This document shows positions 1 to 8,115 of a stretch of DNA of 32,561 nucleotides, piece by piece. The stretch comes from Edaphosphingomonas laterariae (GTDB lineage: Bacteria > Pseudomonadota > Alphaproteobacteria > Sphingomonadales > Sphingomonadaceae). The stretch spans positions 1 through 32,561 of the forward strand of contig NZ_FZOS01000032.1 of assembly GCF_900188165.1 (NCBI RefSeq), read 5' to 3'. Position numbers and translations under genes: made by a program. The notes beneath the pieces are model-generated. The model did no database searches. It was not told the origin of the DNA and worked only from the letters and a program-made list of their open reading frames with translations. The stretch's first letter is position 1, and every line of letters begins with the position of its first letter.

Positions 1-95
1 CTTCGGGCTACGCCCTCACGCCACTCCCCCCGGCATGTAACACCGTGGCCTGGTTTTACGCCGCCGAATGGCCGACTTTTGCTCCGCCGTTGACA
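1..95 (+). mobile_element. IS21-family element, right end only
   Basis: This is the right terminus of an IS21-family copy whose body lies outside the window. It ends ...CCGTTGACA at 95 and carries two inverted copies (45-65 and 69-88) of the repeat that also occurs twice at each end of the complete element at 24366-26869. The first 20 bases match the loop of the hairpin that follows istB in the complete copy. The two repeats differ between copies in the order of their ACGCCG and GCTCCG variants, so this is a related but non-identical element. The flanking DNA at 96 onward does not repeat the flank of any other end seen here. Confidence 0.8.
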
Positions 96-697
96 ATCTG
101 GAGCGTATAGTGCGATACGGCCCGATCGAACGCGGAAGTGATGGCTGACTGGCTGCTGGCGGATGCGCGCTCATCGACCGTGAAGCGGCGGCTTGCGATC
201 GGTTGAAGACTGGCGGAATCGACAAGGGTGGCTGAGCCGCTCACTCTTATCGTCGGAGCGTCGGATTTTTGGGCGTTTCCGCGATAATCCGCTTCGAAAC
301 GATCTATCGTCAGGTGCAGGAGCGGGGCGCCGTTGCCCCGGGCGGCAGCGGGCAGGAGGCGAACAGAAGAGGTCGCCTGTTCGAAACGGCGCATCACCGC
401 CTGGGTGAACAGGTCCGGTGCTGGCGCAACCCAGCGCGCATCCTTGATATAGAGGACGGTGTCGCCATGAGCCGTCAATATGCGGTCACCGTCGATCTCG
501 GGAGCGAACCGGACGCGCCCCAGCGTTACAGGCTTTTTATCCCGCTCTATTATGGGGGCCTCATGCGCCGGGTCTTCGACGATGCCGAAGCGATAGAGGT
601 TATCGGGCGGTCCGCTTTTCAGAACGGAGACACAACCGGCCAGCGGCAGGACAGCGGTCATGATCGCGATCCTGGCTCCACGCGTAAAACACATCAT
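56..697 (-). CDS. ABC-type transport auxiliary lipoprotein (PqiC/YmbA-like), 3' end replaced by IS
   Basis: This is a probable periplasmic/outer-membrane lipoprotein partner of the MlaFED-type transporter encoded just upstream. The N-terminus has a basic start, a hydrophobic stretch and the lipobox LAGC (Cys around residue 22). The rest resembles the ABC_trans_aux family, whose members assist MCE-type lipid transporters such as Pqi; that is family knowledge. The start ATG overlaps the mlaD stop by 4 bp, the same coupling used upstream. About 200 residues are native. The last 13 or so, including the stop codon, are read from the IS21 end (positions below 96), so the natural C-terminus is lost or altered. 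Family members are about this length, so function may survive. Confidence 0.75.
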   Translation of the reverse strand: MMCFTRGARIAIMTAVLPLAGCVSVLKSGPPDNLYRFGIVEDPAHEAPIIERDKKPVTLGRVRFAPEIDGDRILTAHGDTVLYIKDARWVAPAPDLFTQAVMRRFEQATSSVRLLPAAARGNGAPLLHLTIDRFEADYRGNAQKSDAPTIRVSGSATLVDSASLQPIASRRFTVDERASASSQSAITSAFDRAVSHYTLQIVNGGAKVGHSAA

Positions 698-1632
698 CGG
701 GGTAGCTCCAGTTCCTGTCCACTGTCCTTGGTGAGCGCACGGCGCGGATTCTGGCGTATTTCGCGCAAGAACCCATCGAGCGATTCGGATGTCTCCTGCA
801 GGCTATGCATCGCGGCATTGACGGCGGGGAGGGTGGTCGTTCCGATTGTCTCGCTTTGCCGGTTGATATGGGCGAGGGTGCCGCGCGCTTCGCCGATTGC
901 GGCCTTGAGCTCGGTCGCCGCCTCCGACATCTCCGCGAGTGTCCGGCGTCCGTCTCCCTCGCCCATTTCCCGAATGAGCGCCGCTGACGCTTCGATATCG
1001 GTGGCAGCGGAATCGAGTTTTGCCAGCATGGACCCGGCATGATCGAACATGGCGCGATTCTCGGCGAGCTCGCCCATGGTGAGACGTACATCCTTTATCG
1101 TCGCGCTCAGATCGGCGATGTTCTCGTCCGAGATGAGCTTGTTGACCTGGTTGAGCGCCCTGGTCGCGCTTTCGACCATCTGGCCGCCGCCCTGAATCAG
1201 CGACGACATGGCGTTCGGCTTGCTTCGAATAACAGGCCGGTGGGAGCGCTCGGCCTCGCGCAGGAGAGGCTGTTGCGGATCGCCCGCGCTGATCTGGACG
1301 ATACTCGTGCCGGAAATGCCTTGCGTTTCGGTGGATGCCAGAGAATCGCGGCGAACCGGCGTGCGTGCCTGCAGGGATATGTCGGTGATTACCCGGTTGG
1401 GATTGTCTTCGTCGAGCCTGATCCGTTCGATCTGACCCATCTTGATACCGTTGAACTGGACATCCCCGCCCACGCTGAGGCCGCGAACAGGGCCCTCGAA
1501 GATGATCCTGTATCGGTCATATTCATTGCTGAAACGCGATCCGCCCAGCCATACGACAAACACCACGCCGGCAATCAGCAGCAGTGTCGAGATGGCGCCT
1601 ACCAGCGCGTAATTGGCCTGCCGTTCCATCAA
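694..1632 (-). CDS. mlaD: MlaD/MCE-domain periplasmic lipid-binding protein
   Basis: This is the substrate-binding component of a phospholipid (Mla-type) ABC transporter, 312 aa. It has one N-terminal membrane anchor (about residues 8-30, rich in Leu/Ile/Val and ending VVWLGG). An MCE domain follows at about 40-120, with the typical segments GPVRGLSVGGDVQFNGIKMG and GISGTSIVQI. The C-terminal half is a long Ala/Glu-rich helical region, as in single-MCE proteins that form hexamers in the periplasm. Its ATG overlaps the stop of the ATPase gene by 4 bp, and its own stop overlaps the lipoprotein start by 4 bp, placing it third in the order mlaE-mlaF-mlaD-lipoprotein. The direction of lipid movement cannot be read from sequence. 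Confidence 0.9.
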   Translation of the reverse strand: MMERQANYALVGAISTLLLIAGVVFVVWLGGSRFSNEYDRYRIIFEGPVRGLSVGGDVQFNGIKMGQIERIRLDEDNPNRVITDISLQARTPVRRDSLASTETQGISGTSIVQISAGDPQQPLLREAERSHRPVIRSKPNAMSSLIQGGGQMVESATRALNQVNKLISDENIADLSATIKDVRLTMGELAENRAMFDHAGSMLAKLDSAATDIEASAALIREMGEGDGRRTLAEMSEAATELKAAIGEARGTLAHINRQSETIGTTTLPAVNAAMHSLQETSESLDGFLREIRQNPRRALTKDSGQELELPR

Positions 1633-2417
1633 ATGCTATCCTGCTGTTCTGCCGCAGCGCGGCCGCGCGGCCCAAGGAAATAATCCCTGATCCAGGGATG
1701 ATCCGATTGCTCCAGCTCGTGAAGCGGGGCCGTGGTCACGATTTTTCGATCGGCGATGACGGCGACCCGATCACAGACCGCGTACAGCGTGTCGAGATCG
1801 TGGGTAATCATGAAGACCGTGAGGCCCAGCGTATCGCGCAGATCGCGGATGAGCGCGTCGAATTCTGCGGCGCCGATCGGGTCGAGACCTGCGGTGGGTT
1901 CATCGAGAAACAATATGTCGGGATCAAGTGCGATCGCCCTTGCAACGCCAGCGCGCTTGCGCATGCCGCCCGACAGTTCGGCCGGACGAAGATCGGCGGC
2001 ATGGGCGGGAAGGCCGGCAAGCCTGATCTTGAGGCGCGCCGCTTCGCGCATGAACCCCGGCGCGAGGCGGGTATGCTCCAGCATCGGAGCCTCGACATTC
2101 TGAAGCACGGTCAGGAAGGAAAAGAGCGCGCCCTGCTGGAACATGACGCCGATGCGCCGTTGAACATCGCCCTGCGACCGGCCCATATCCTCACCGAAAA
2201 CTTCCACGTGTCCGGCGTCGGGCTGCTGAAGGCCAAGAATAGTGTTCAGAAGGACCGACTTGCCCGATCCAGAGCCGCCGACCACGCCCAGTATTTCACC
2301 ACGCCTGACTTCGAGATCAAGATTGTCGTGAATGACCTTGTCACCAAATGCGGTGCGCAGACCGGTCACCCGGATCGCGAGCGGATCGGCCAGACCGTTG
2401 TTCACGGACCCGCTCAC
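1629..2417 (-). CDS. mlaF: MlaF-type ABC transporter ATPase
   Basis: This is the cytoplasmic ATPase of the lipid transporter, 262 aa. Walker A GGSGSGKS is at residues 47-54, signature LSGGMRKR at 148-155 and Walker B/D-loop DEPTAGLDP at 172-180, followed by the H-loop in MITHDLDTL. The LSGGMRKRAGVARA form is characteristic of MlaF/Mkl ATPases. I chose the GTG at 2417 because its GTGA overlaps the mlaE stop by 4 bp, matching every neighbouring junction, and because it gives a normal family length. The frame is open upstream to 2552, but that stretch lies inside mlaE and has no family similarity. Confidence 0.92.
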   Translation of the reverse strand: MSGSVNNGLADPLAIRVTGLRTAFGDKVIHDNLDLEVRRGEILGVVGGSGSGKSVLLNTILGLQQPDAGHVEVFGEDMGRSQGDVQRRIGVMFQQGALFSFLTVLQNVEAPMLEHTRLAPGFMREAARLKIRLAGLPAHAADLRPAELSGGMRKRAGVARAIALDPDILFLDEPTAGLDPIGAAEFDALIRDLRDTLGLTVFMITHDLDTLYAVCDRVAVIADRKIVTTAPLHELEQSDHPWIRDYFLGPRGRAAAEQQDSI

Positions 2418-3523
2418 AGGCCGAGCACCATGAAGATCACCGCAAAGATGGCATCGAACATGATAATGAGGAAAACAGACTGGACCACTGCGGACGTCAC
2501 ATGACGGCCCAGACTCTGGACGTCTCCTCCCACCATCATTCCATGGCGGCACCCCGCGGCAGCGATCAGCAGGGCGAGGAACGGGGCCTTGCCCATGCCG
2601 ATCCAGAAATGCTTGATACTGACGGTTTCCGCGAGACGGGTGACGAAGAAGGAGGGGCTGATGTCGATGGTGGCCCAGCTTACGAGAAGCCCTCCCAGGA
2701 GTCCGCCCAGGTCGCCCACGAACGTCATGAGCGGAATCATGACGAGCGCGGCGAGGATACGGGGCGTGACGAGGGCATCGAACCGGTCGACACCCATGAC
2801 CTGCATGGCGGCCACTTCCTGGTTCATCCGCATGGAGCCGATTTGTGCCGCGAAGGCAGAGGCCGAGCGGCCCGCCAGAAGAATAGCGGCGATGACGACG
2901 CCAAACTCCCTGAGGATTGCGACGCCCACAAGTTCGACGGTAAAAATCTCCACTCCGAGGCTGGTGAGGAGATTGGTGCCGACCAGTGCGATGATCGCAC
3001 CGATGAAAAACGTCATGATGAAAACGATCGGCAAGGCATTGATGCCTGATTCTTGCATGACAGCGAATAGCGGTGTGACCCGCAATCGCCTGGGGCGTAA
3101 CAATGTGCCTCCAAGAGCAAGGATCATCTGACCGGTGAAAACCAGCATCGCATAGGCGTCGTGAGCGATTTCAATGATCTGCTGGCCGAAGCGCGCGAAG
3201 AACCCGGTCAGGTAGCCACGGGGGGGCGGGCTATCCTCGTGAGGCGTCATGCCCGGCGCAACGAGGTTGGCCAGACGTCGCACATCGTCACGTGTGCCGA
3301 ACAGGATCTCGCCGTCGGTGGGCATCAGTTTAAGGAGCAGCAAGGCGCCGGTCGTGTCGATCCTCCCGAGGGCGGAGACGTCGATCCTGTTCGCCTGCTG
3401 TCCTCCCACAGCCGGCAGCGGCTGACGGCTCGCCTGGTCAAGGGTCAGGGCCGTCCAGTCGCCCTCGGCGTGGAGGGTCAAGGAACCGTCTTCTTCAACC
3501 AGCGTCCATGTCGCCGCCTTCAT
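2414..3523 (-). CDS. mlaE: MlaE-type permease with N-terminal STAS domain
   Basis: This is the inner-membrane permease of the Mla/MCE lipid transporter, 369 aa. Residues 1-95 form a soluble STAS-like domain (contains IDVSALGRIDTTGALLLLKL). The MlaE permease domain follows from about 110, with several hydrophobic segments and the conserved pieces FFIGAIIAL, VILREFGVV-like AILREFGVV, and ILLAGRSASAFAAQIGSMRMNQE. In E. coli the STAS role is carried by the separate MlaB protein, so this is the fused form known from other proteobacteria. The ATG overlaps the pldA stop by 4 bp. Co-expression with mlaF and mlaD is expected. Confidence 0.92.
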   Translation of the reverse strand: MKAATWTLVEEDGSLTLHAEGDWTALTLDQASRQPLPAVGGQQANRIDVSALGRIDTTGALLLLKLMPTDGEILFGTRDDVRRLANLVAPGMTPHEDSPPPRGYLTGFFARFGQQIIEIAHDAYAMLVFTGQMILALGGTLLRPRRLRVTPLFAVMQESGINALPIVFIMTFFIGAIIALVGTNLLTSLGVEIFTVELVGVAILREFGVVIAAILLAGRSASAFAAQIGSMRMNQEVAAMQVMGVDRFDALVTPRILAALVMIPLMTFVGDLGGLLGGLLVSWATIDISPSFFVTRLAETVSIKHFWIGMGKAPFLALLIAAAGCRHGMMVGGDVQSLGRHVTSAVVQSVFLIIMFDAIFAVIFMVLGL

Positions 3524-4737
3524 CGGATCAGCGCGATCCCGACGCGCAGACGCCTGGTGTTTCGATCATAGTCGAGGAGGTTTTCTCCATATCCGATGAA
3601 GCTCTGACCGAAGAGGTAGAAGTCCGGCCCGCCGCCCAGGATACGGCGGAGCGGATAGGACAGGTCGGCGGACAGCGCGCCCTTTCCGCTGCCGATATTG
3701 AAGCGGGTGGAGGTGGAGAGGCGCAGTCCATTATCCTCCCCGACCTCCATAAAAAGACCGGTGTTGCCGCGATACCGGCGTATGTCGGGATTGTCGGACT
3801 TGTCCCCGACGAAGAGGGAGAGGCGCGGCGCGATAGAGAGGCGATAGCCGCCGCCCAGCGGAATGGCGGCCATGGGCGCCAGATAGATGCTGTTGATGCT
3901 CCGCGAGGCCTCGCCGTCCCGGCCGTTGGACTCGTGCCGGATGCCACCCTGTGCGCTCAGGGACACGCCGCTCGCCAGTGTGGTCGAGGGCGTAAGATAG
4001 AATATCTCGGGCTGGAAATCGATGTTCCGGAAAGGCGAGGAGTCCGCGCCCAGATCCCAGAACATGCGCTGCGTGTAGGCGAAATGGAGTCCATCGCGCC
4101 AGCTTTGCGGGAGACCTTCCGCGCGGCGGCTTCCGAACAACTGATATTTGAAGCTGAGCTGGATCCGGGCTTCGCTGTTGGTGTCCGGACCATAGACCGC
4201 ATAAATGGGTTCGTAGCCGGACAGGTTGGCGAGGAAGGCGTTGCCCGCCCTGCGATCCGAAGGCGGCGGTGTGGGAGCAGGGGCTCGCACAGGCGGAACC
4301 GGCGCAGGCGTGTGCGCCTCGGCGAGATGCGATGCCGGCGCCGCAGGGCGCGGTATCATGGCGATCTGGCTGACGTTCCAGGCGGGGATGGAAAGCCGGG
4401 CCAGGTCCAGGGATTGCCCATCACGGGCTGCCAGGCGGTAGCGGGCGCGCTCGAATCCGCGGGGCGCTATGATCACATGGTCCGCCACATCGCGGGCGCG
4501 CTCGAGCCAGACCGTCCGGATATCTCCCGACCGTTCGACCCGGGCCTCGATCCGATCAGGGAGCGCGAAGCTCTGCGGTTCATCGCCCTCGTTCAGCAAG
4601 CGCAGATCGACGAGCAAAGCGCCCTCTGCATCCTGTTCGCCCGCGTCCCGGACGAGCACCGCTACCGGCGCTGCCTGCGCCGCGGCGGGCACAAGGAGCG
4701 CTGTCGCCAGCAACCATCGGATAGACCGGTCCATCAT
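3520..4737 (-). CDS. pldA: outer-membrane phospholipase A (OMPLA family) with N-terminal extension
   Basis: This is a probable outer-membrane phospholipase A1, 405 aa, that would hydrolyse phospholipids mislocalised to the outer leaflet. A signal peptide is evident (MMDRSIRWLLATALL...AAQAA, cleavage around residue 23). The OMPLA barrel spans about 170-405. The catalytic triad reads H268, S270, N282 within HESNGRD...SRSINSIYL, with the same spacing as H142/S144/N156 of E. coli OMPLA. Residues 24-135 form an extra domain not present in E. coli OMPLA, linked by an Ala/Pro-rich stretch (about 131-160). The start overlaps the fabI stop by 4 bp and the stop overlaps the mlaE start by 4 bp. Mla and PldA are known to act on the same outer-leaflet lipid problem, which fits the pairing. 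Confidence 0.87.
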   Translation of the reverse strand: MMDRSIRWLLATALLVPAAAQAAPVAVLVRDAGEQDAEGALLVDLRLLNEGDEPQSFALPDRIEARVERSGDIRTVWLERARDVADHVIIAPRGFERARYRLAARDGQSLDLARLSIPAWNVSQIAMIPRPAAPASHLAEAHTPAPVPPVRAPAPTPPPSDRRAGNAFLANLSGYEPIYAVYGPDTNSEARIQLSFKYQLFGSRRAEGLPQSWRDGLHFAYTQRMFWDLGADSSPFRNIDFQPEIFYLTPSTTLASGVSLSAQGGIRHESNGRDGEASRSINSIYLAPMAAIPLGGGYRLSIAPRLSLFVGDKSDNPDIRRYRGNTGLFMEVGEDNGLRLSTSTRFNIGSGKGALSADLSYPLRRILGGGPDFYLFGQSFIGYGENLLDYDRNTRRLRVGIALIR

Positions 4738-5507
4738 GCGAGAAGGTGCTGTCCGCCATCGACCGGGATCACCGTTCCGGTGATCCGGCTGGCTGCGTCA
4801 CTGACGAGGAAGGCAGCCAGCCCGCCGACATCCTCTATCGTCACCAACTGGCCGACCGGCGTCTGGGCGGCGGCGCGCTCGAGCAATTCATCGAACCGCG
4901 CGATGCCACTGGCGGCGCGGGTGGCGATAGGGCCCGGCGATATCGCATGGGCGCGGATGCCCTGGGGGCCCAGTTCGGCGGCGATATAGCGCGTCGCGCT
5001 CTCCAGCGCCGCCTTGACCGGTCCCATGAGGTTGTAGTTTTCAACGACGCGCTCCGAGCCGTAGAAGGTGACGCAGAGCAGGCAGCCGCCTTGCGCCATC
5101 AAGGGCTCGGCCAGCTTCGCCATGCGAAGGAAGCTGTGGCAGGAGACGTCCATCGCGATGCCGAACCCCTCGGCGCTGCTGTCGACGACGCGGCCATGGA
5201 GATCGTCGCGGGGTGCGAAGGCGATCGAATGCAGCAGGAAGTCGAGTCCGCCCCATCGGTCCCGCACCTGGTCGAACAGGGCCTCGAGCTGGCCGGGCTC
5301 ACGCACATCGCAGGGGGCGAGCCATTCGGCGCCCAGCCGGTCCGCCACCGGCTCGACCCAGCCTTTCGCCTTCTCGTTCAGATAGGTCGCGGCAAGGCGC
5401 GCGCCGCAGCGGCTGAAAGCCTCGGCGCAGCCCGCTGCAATGCTCTGTTCGTTGGCGATACCGACGATCAGGCCACGCTTGCCGCGAAGATCGACGAGGG
5501 GGGTCAT
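4734..5507 (-). CDS. fabI: FabI-type enoyl-ACP reductase (SDR family)
   Basis: This is an NAD(P)H-dependent enoyl-acyl-carrier-protein reductase or close homolog, 257 aa. The N-terminus shows the FabI-style nucleotide site GLIVGIANEQSIAAGCAEAF rather than the classical TGxxxGIG of other SDRs. The catalytic region reads FYGSERVVENYNLMGPVKAA, matching the Tyr-(x6)-Met-x3-Lys pattern of FabI, and the C-terminal part (ISPGPIATRAASGI, TIEDVGGLAAFL, VDGGQHLL) also follows FabI. It is joined to ackA upstream and pldA downstream by 4-bp overlaps. A FabI paralog beside pta and ackA is a recurring alphaproteobacterial arrangement. It is likely an accessory enzyme rather than the housekeeping one, but that cannot be judged without the rest of the genome. 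Confidence 0.88.
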   Translation of the reverse strand: MTPLVDLRGKRGLIVGIANEQSIAAGCAEAFSRCGARLAATYLNEKAKGWVEPVADRLGAEWLAPCDVREPGQLEALFDQVRDRWGGLDFLLHSIAFAPRDDLHGRVVDSSAEGFGIAMDVSCHSFLRMAKLAEPLMAQGGCLLCVTFYGSERVVENYNLMGPVKAALESATRYIAAELGPQGIRAHAISPGPIATRAASGIARFDELLERAAAQTPVGQLVTIEDVGGLAAFLVSDAASRITGTVIPVDGGQHLLA

Positions 5508-6694
5508 GTTTTAACTCCAAAAAGGGTGGCCAGTGTCTGCAGGACGATCATCCGTTCTTCGTCCGTCGGGATGACGCGGACGGTAATGGGGCTGCCAGGC
5601 GCGCTGATGACGTCGGCATGGACGGCATTGGCCCGCTCATCGAGGCTGATGTCGAGCCATGCGAGGCGCTCGCAGATGCCCGCGCGGATGGCGGCGTCGT
5701 TCTCGCCGATGCCGGCCGTGAAGACGAGACCGTCAAGGCCGCCCAGCGATGACGCCAGCGCGCCGGCCTCGCGCGCGGCACGCCAGATGAAGAGGTCGAT
5801 GGCCTCGCGGGCTTCGGGCCGGTCGCTGGCCGCAAGCTCACGCATGTCGCTCGAGATGCCTGATACGCCCAGCAGGCCCGATTGCTTGTAGAGCAGCGCC
5901 TCCACATCGGCGGCGCTCATGCCCACCCGGTTCTGGAGATGCAGGATGACGCCAGGGTCGATCGACCCGCAGCGCGTGCCCATCATCAGGCCGTCGAGCG
6001 CGGTGAAACCCATCGTCGTGTCGATGCTCTTGCCGCCTGACATGGCGCACAGGCTTGCGCCGTTGCCCAGATGCGCGGCGATCACGCGGCCGGCGGCAAG
6101 CGATGGGTCGAGCTCTGCCAGGCGGCGGGCGATATAGTCGTAGGAGAGGCCATGGAAGCCGTAGCGCCTGATGCCCTGCTCGTGAAGTGCGCGCGGGAGC
6201 GCGAAGCGGGTGGCGGGTGCGGGGCGATCATGGTGGAAGGCGGTGTCGAAGCAGGCGACCTGGGGAAGGTCCGGCGCGAGCGCGGCGATCGCGCGGATGG
6301 CAGCCAGATTATGGGGCTGGTGGAGCGGGGCCAGTGGACAGAGCTTCTCAAGCTCCTCGAGCACTATGGTATCGATCAGGCACGACTGGGCGAAGTCGAC
6401 CCCGCCGTGGACGACGCGGTGCCCGACGGCGAGGACTTCGCGCCCTTCGAGATGCGATGTGGCCCAGTCAAACAACCATGCGAGCAACTCTGCATGGGTC
6501 ATGGCGCGTTCGTCGGGCCACTCGCGTTCGATCAGCACTGTGCCTGCTGCGTCGCGAATGGCGAGGCGGGGAGAAAGACCGATCCGTTCGATCTTGCCGC
6601 CGGCGGACAATGTCGGTTTGCGGTCGCGATCGAGCGTATAGAGCGCGAACTTGATGCTGGACGAGCCCGAATTGAGGCTGACGACGGCCTTCAT
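5504..6694 (-). CDS. ackA: acetate/propionate kinase
   Basis: Acetate kinase, 396 aa, converts acetyl phosphate plus ADP to acetate plus ATP in the cytoplasm. The start MKAVVSLNSGSSSIKFALY contains the ASKHA phosphate-binding segment with the conserved Asn (N8). Further signatures are VGHRVVHGG (conserved Arg), FDTAFH, YGFHGLSYDYI, HLGNGAS and FTAGIGEN, all in family order. I chose ATG 6694 because it begins at the conserved N-terminus and overlaps the stop of the upstream pta gene by 4 bp. The frame stays open much further upstream only as a shadow inside pta. With the Pta fusion it would recover ATP from acyl-CoA when respiration is limited. Confidence 0.95.
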   Translation of the reverse strand: MKAVVSLNSGSSSIKFALYTLDRDRKPTLSAGGKIERIGLSPRLAIRDAAGTVLIEREWPDERAMTHAELLAWLFDWATSHLEGREVLAVGHRVVHGGVDFAQSCLIDTIVLEELEKLCPLAPLHQPHNLAAIRAIAALAPDLPQVACFDTAFHHDRPAPATRFALPRALHEQGIRRYGFHGLSYDYIARRLAELDPSLAAGRVIAAHLGNGASLCAMSGGKSIDTTMGFTALDGLMMGTRCGSIDPGVILHLQNRVGMSAADVEALLYKQSGLLGVSGISSDMRELAASDRPEAREAIDLFIWRAAREAGALASSLGGLDGLVFTAGIGENDAAIRAGICERLAWLDISLDERANAVHADVISAPGSPITVRVIPTDEERMIVLQTLATLFGVKT

Positions 6695-8112
6695 GTGCGC
6701 ATACCCTCCGGCAGGCCGGGCGCCGCCTTGGTCGCCGCGCGCGCTACCAGCACGGCAACGGCGCAGGAAGCAAGGCGCGTGCGCAGGCTGTCGGCCCGGC
6801 TGGTGAGGATGATCGGCACACGCGCACCCAGCACGATGCCTGCCGCATCCGCCCCGCCGAGGAAGGTGAGCTGCTTGGCGAGCATGTTGCCCGCCTCCAG
6901 ATCGGGTACGACCAATATGTCCGCCTTGCCCGCGACGGGCGACACGATCCCTTTTTCCTTCGCGGCCGCCTCGCTGATCGCATTGTCGAAGGCGAGCGGG
7001 CCATCGAGGAGGCCGCCCGTGATCTGGCCCCGGTCGGCCATCTTGCACAGCGCGGCAGCATCGAGCGTGGTCGGCATCGCCGGGTTCACCGTCTCGACAG
7101 CGGACAGGATCGCGACCCTGGGTTGGCCGATGTCCAGCACATGGGCAAGATCGATGGCGTTGCGGATGATATCCGCCTTTTCTTCAAGGTTCGGCGCGAT
7201 GTTGATCGCCGCGTCGGTGATGATGAGCGGCGTCGGATGGCCGGGCACGTCCATCACATAGGCATGGCTGATCCGCCGTTCGGTACGCAGGCCCGTCGCG
7301 CGCGACACGACCGCGCCCATCAATTCGTCGGTATGCAGCGATCCCTTCATGAGCAGCACCGCCTCGCCGGCCCGCACCAGTTCGACGGCCTTCGCCGCCG
7401 AATCATGGCTGTGCGCGCTTTCCACGATGCGATAGGCCGCCACATCCTTGCCGGCCTCGGCCGCCGCTGCAAGAATGCGGGCCCTCGGTCCCACCAGGAT
7501 CGGATCGATCAGCCCTGCCTCGGCGGCCTCGACCGCTGCCGCCAGCGCGGCGGCCGAACAGGGGTGAGCGATGGCGGTGCGCGCGGGGTTGCCGCGCACG
7601 CCCTCGATCAACCGATGATAGCCGTCATGGTCTGACAGGCGGATATCGGGGAGCGCGATGCGCGGGCGGCGGATCTTCTCGGTGGGGGCCTTGACCTGCG
7701 CTTCGCCGGTGATGACGGTCTCGCCATTCTGATTGTCGCAGCGGCAGTCGAGCAGCAGGATATGCTTGTCCGCCCGCTTTTCCGTCACCGTCACCGTCGC
7801 GGTGATGGCGTCGCCGATGCCCACGGGCCTCAGGAACCGCAGCGACTGGCCGAGATAGATGGCACCGGGGCCGGGCAGTTCGGTCCCGAGCACCGCCGAT
7901 ATCAGCCCGCCGCCCCACATGCCGTGCGCGATCACCCGGCGGAAGAAGTCGCTTTCGGCATAATCCTCGTCCAGATGGGCCGGATTGACGTCGCCCGACA
8001 CCAGCGCGAAGAGCTGGATATCGCGCTTGGAGAGCGTGCGGGTCACGCTCGCGCTTTCGCCCACGGCGATCTCGTCGAAGGTCCGGTTTTCGATCATGGC
8101 CTCATCGGTCAT
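6691..8112 (-). CDS. bifunctional MaoC-type enoyl-CoA hydratase / phosphate acetyltransferase
   Basis: A two-domain enzyme of 473 aa. Residues 8-150 are a hot-dog MaoC domain. Its active-site segment reads FALVSGDVNPAHLDEDYA, with D41 and H46 in the Asp-x4-His spacing of R-specific enoyl-CoA hydratases, the PhaJ type that makes (R)-3-hydroxyacyl-CoA. Residues 165-470 are a PTA/PTB domain (DPILVGPRARI, LMKGSLHTDELM, AINIAPNLEEKADIIRNAIDLA, ADILVVPDLEAGNMLAKQLTFL) that interconverts acyl-CoA and acyl phosphate. The gene lies between phaC (3-bp gap) and ackA (4-bp overlap). Its hydratase half could feed PhaC and its transferase half could feed AckA. The substrate chain length is not evident from sequence. 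Confidence 0.9.
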   Translation of the reverse strand: MTDEAMIENRTFDEIAVGESASVTRTLSKRDIQLFALVSGDVNPAHLDEDYAESDFFRRVIAHGMWGGGLISAVLGTELPGPGAIYLGQSLRFLRPVGIGDAITATVTVTEKRADKHILLLDCRCDNQNGETVITGEAQVKAPTEKIRRPRIALPDIRLSDHDGYHRLIEGVRGNPARTAIAHPCSAAALAAAVEAAEAGLIDPILVGPRARILAAAAEAGKDVAAYRIVESAHSHDSAAKAVELVRAGEAVLLMKGSLHTDELMGAVVSRATGLRTERRISHAYVMDVPGHPTPLIITDAAINIAPNLEEKADIIRNAIDLAHVLDIGQPRVAILSAVETVNPAMPTTLDAAALCKMADRGQITGGLLDGPLAFDNAISEAAAKEKGIVSPVAGKADILVVPDLEAGNMLAKQLTFLGGADAAGIVLGARVPIILTSRADSLRTRLASCAVAVLVARAATKAAPGLPEGMRT

Positions 8113-8115
8113 GGC

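Noticed and set aside
4746-5891. Plus-strand frame of 381 codons
   Set aside because: Antisense to fabI and ackA, with no motifs and low-complexity Arg/Ser content at its end.
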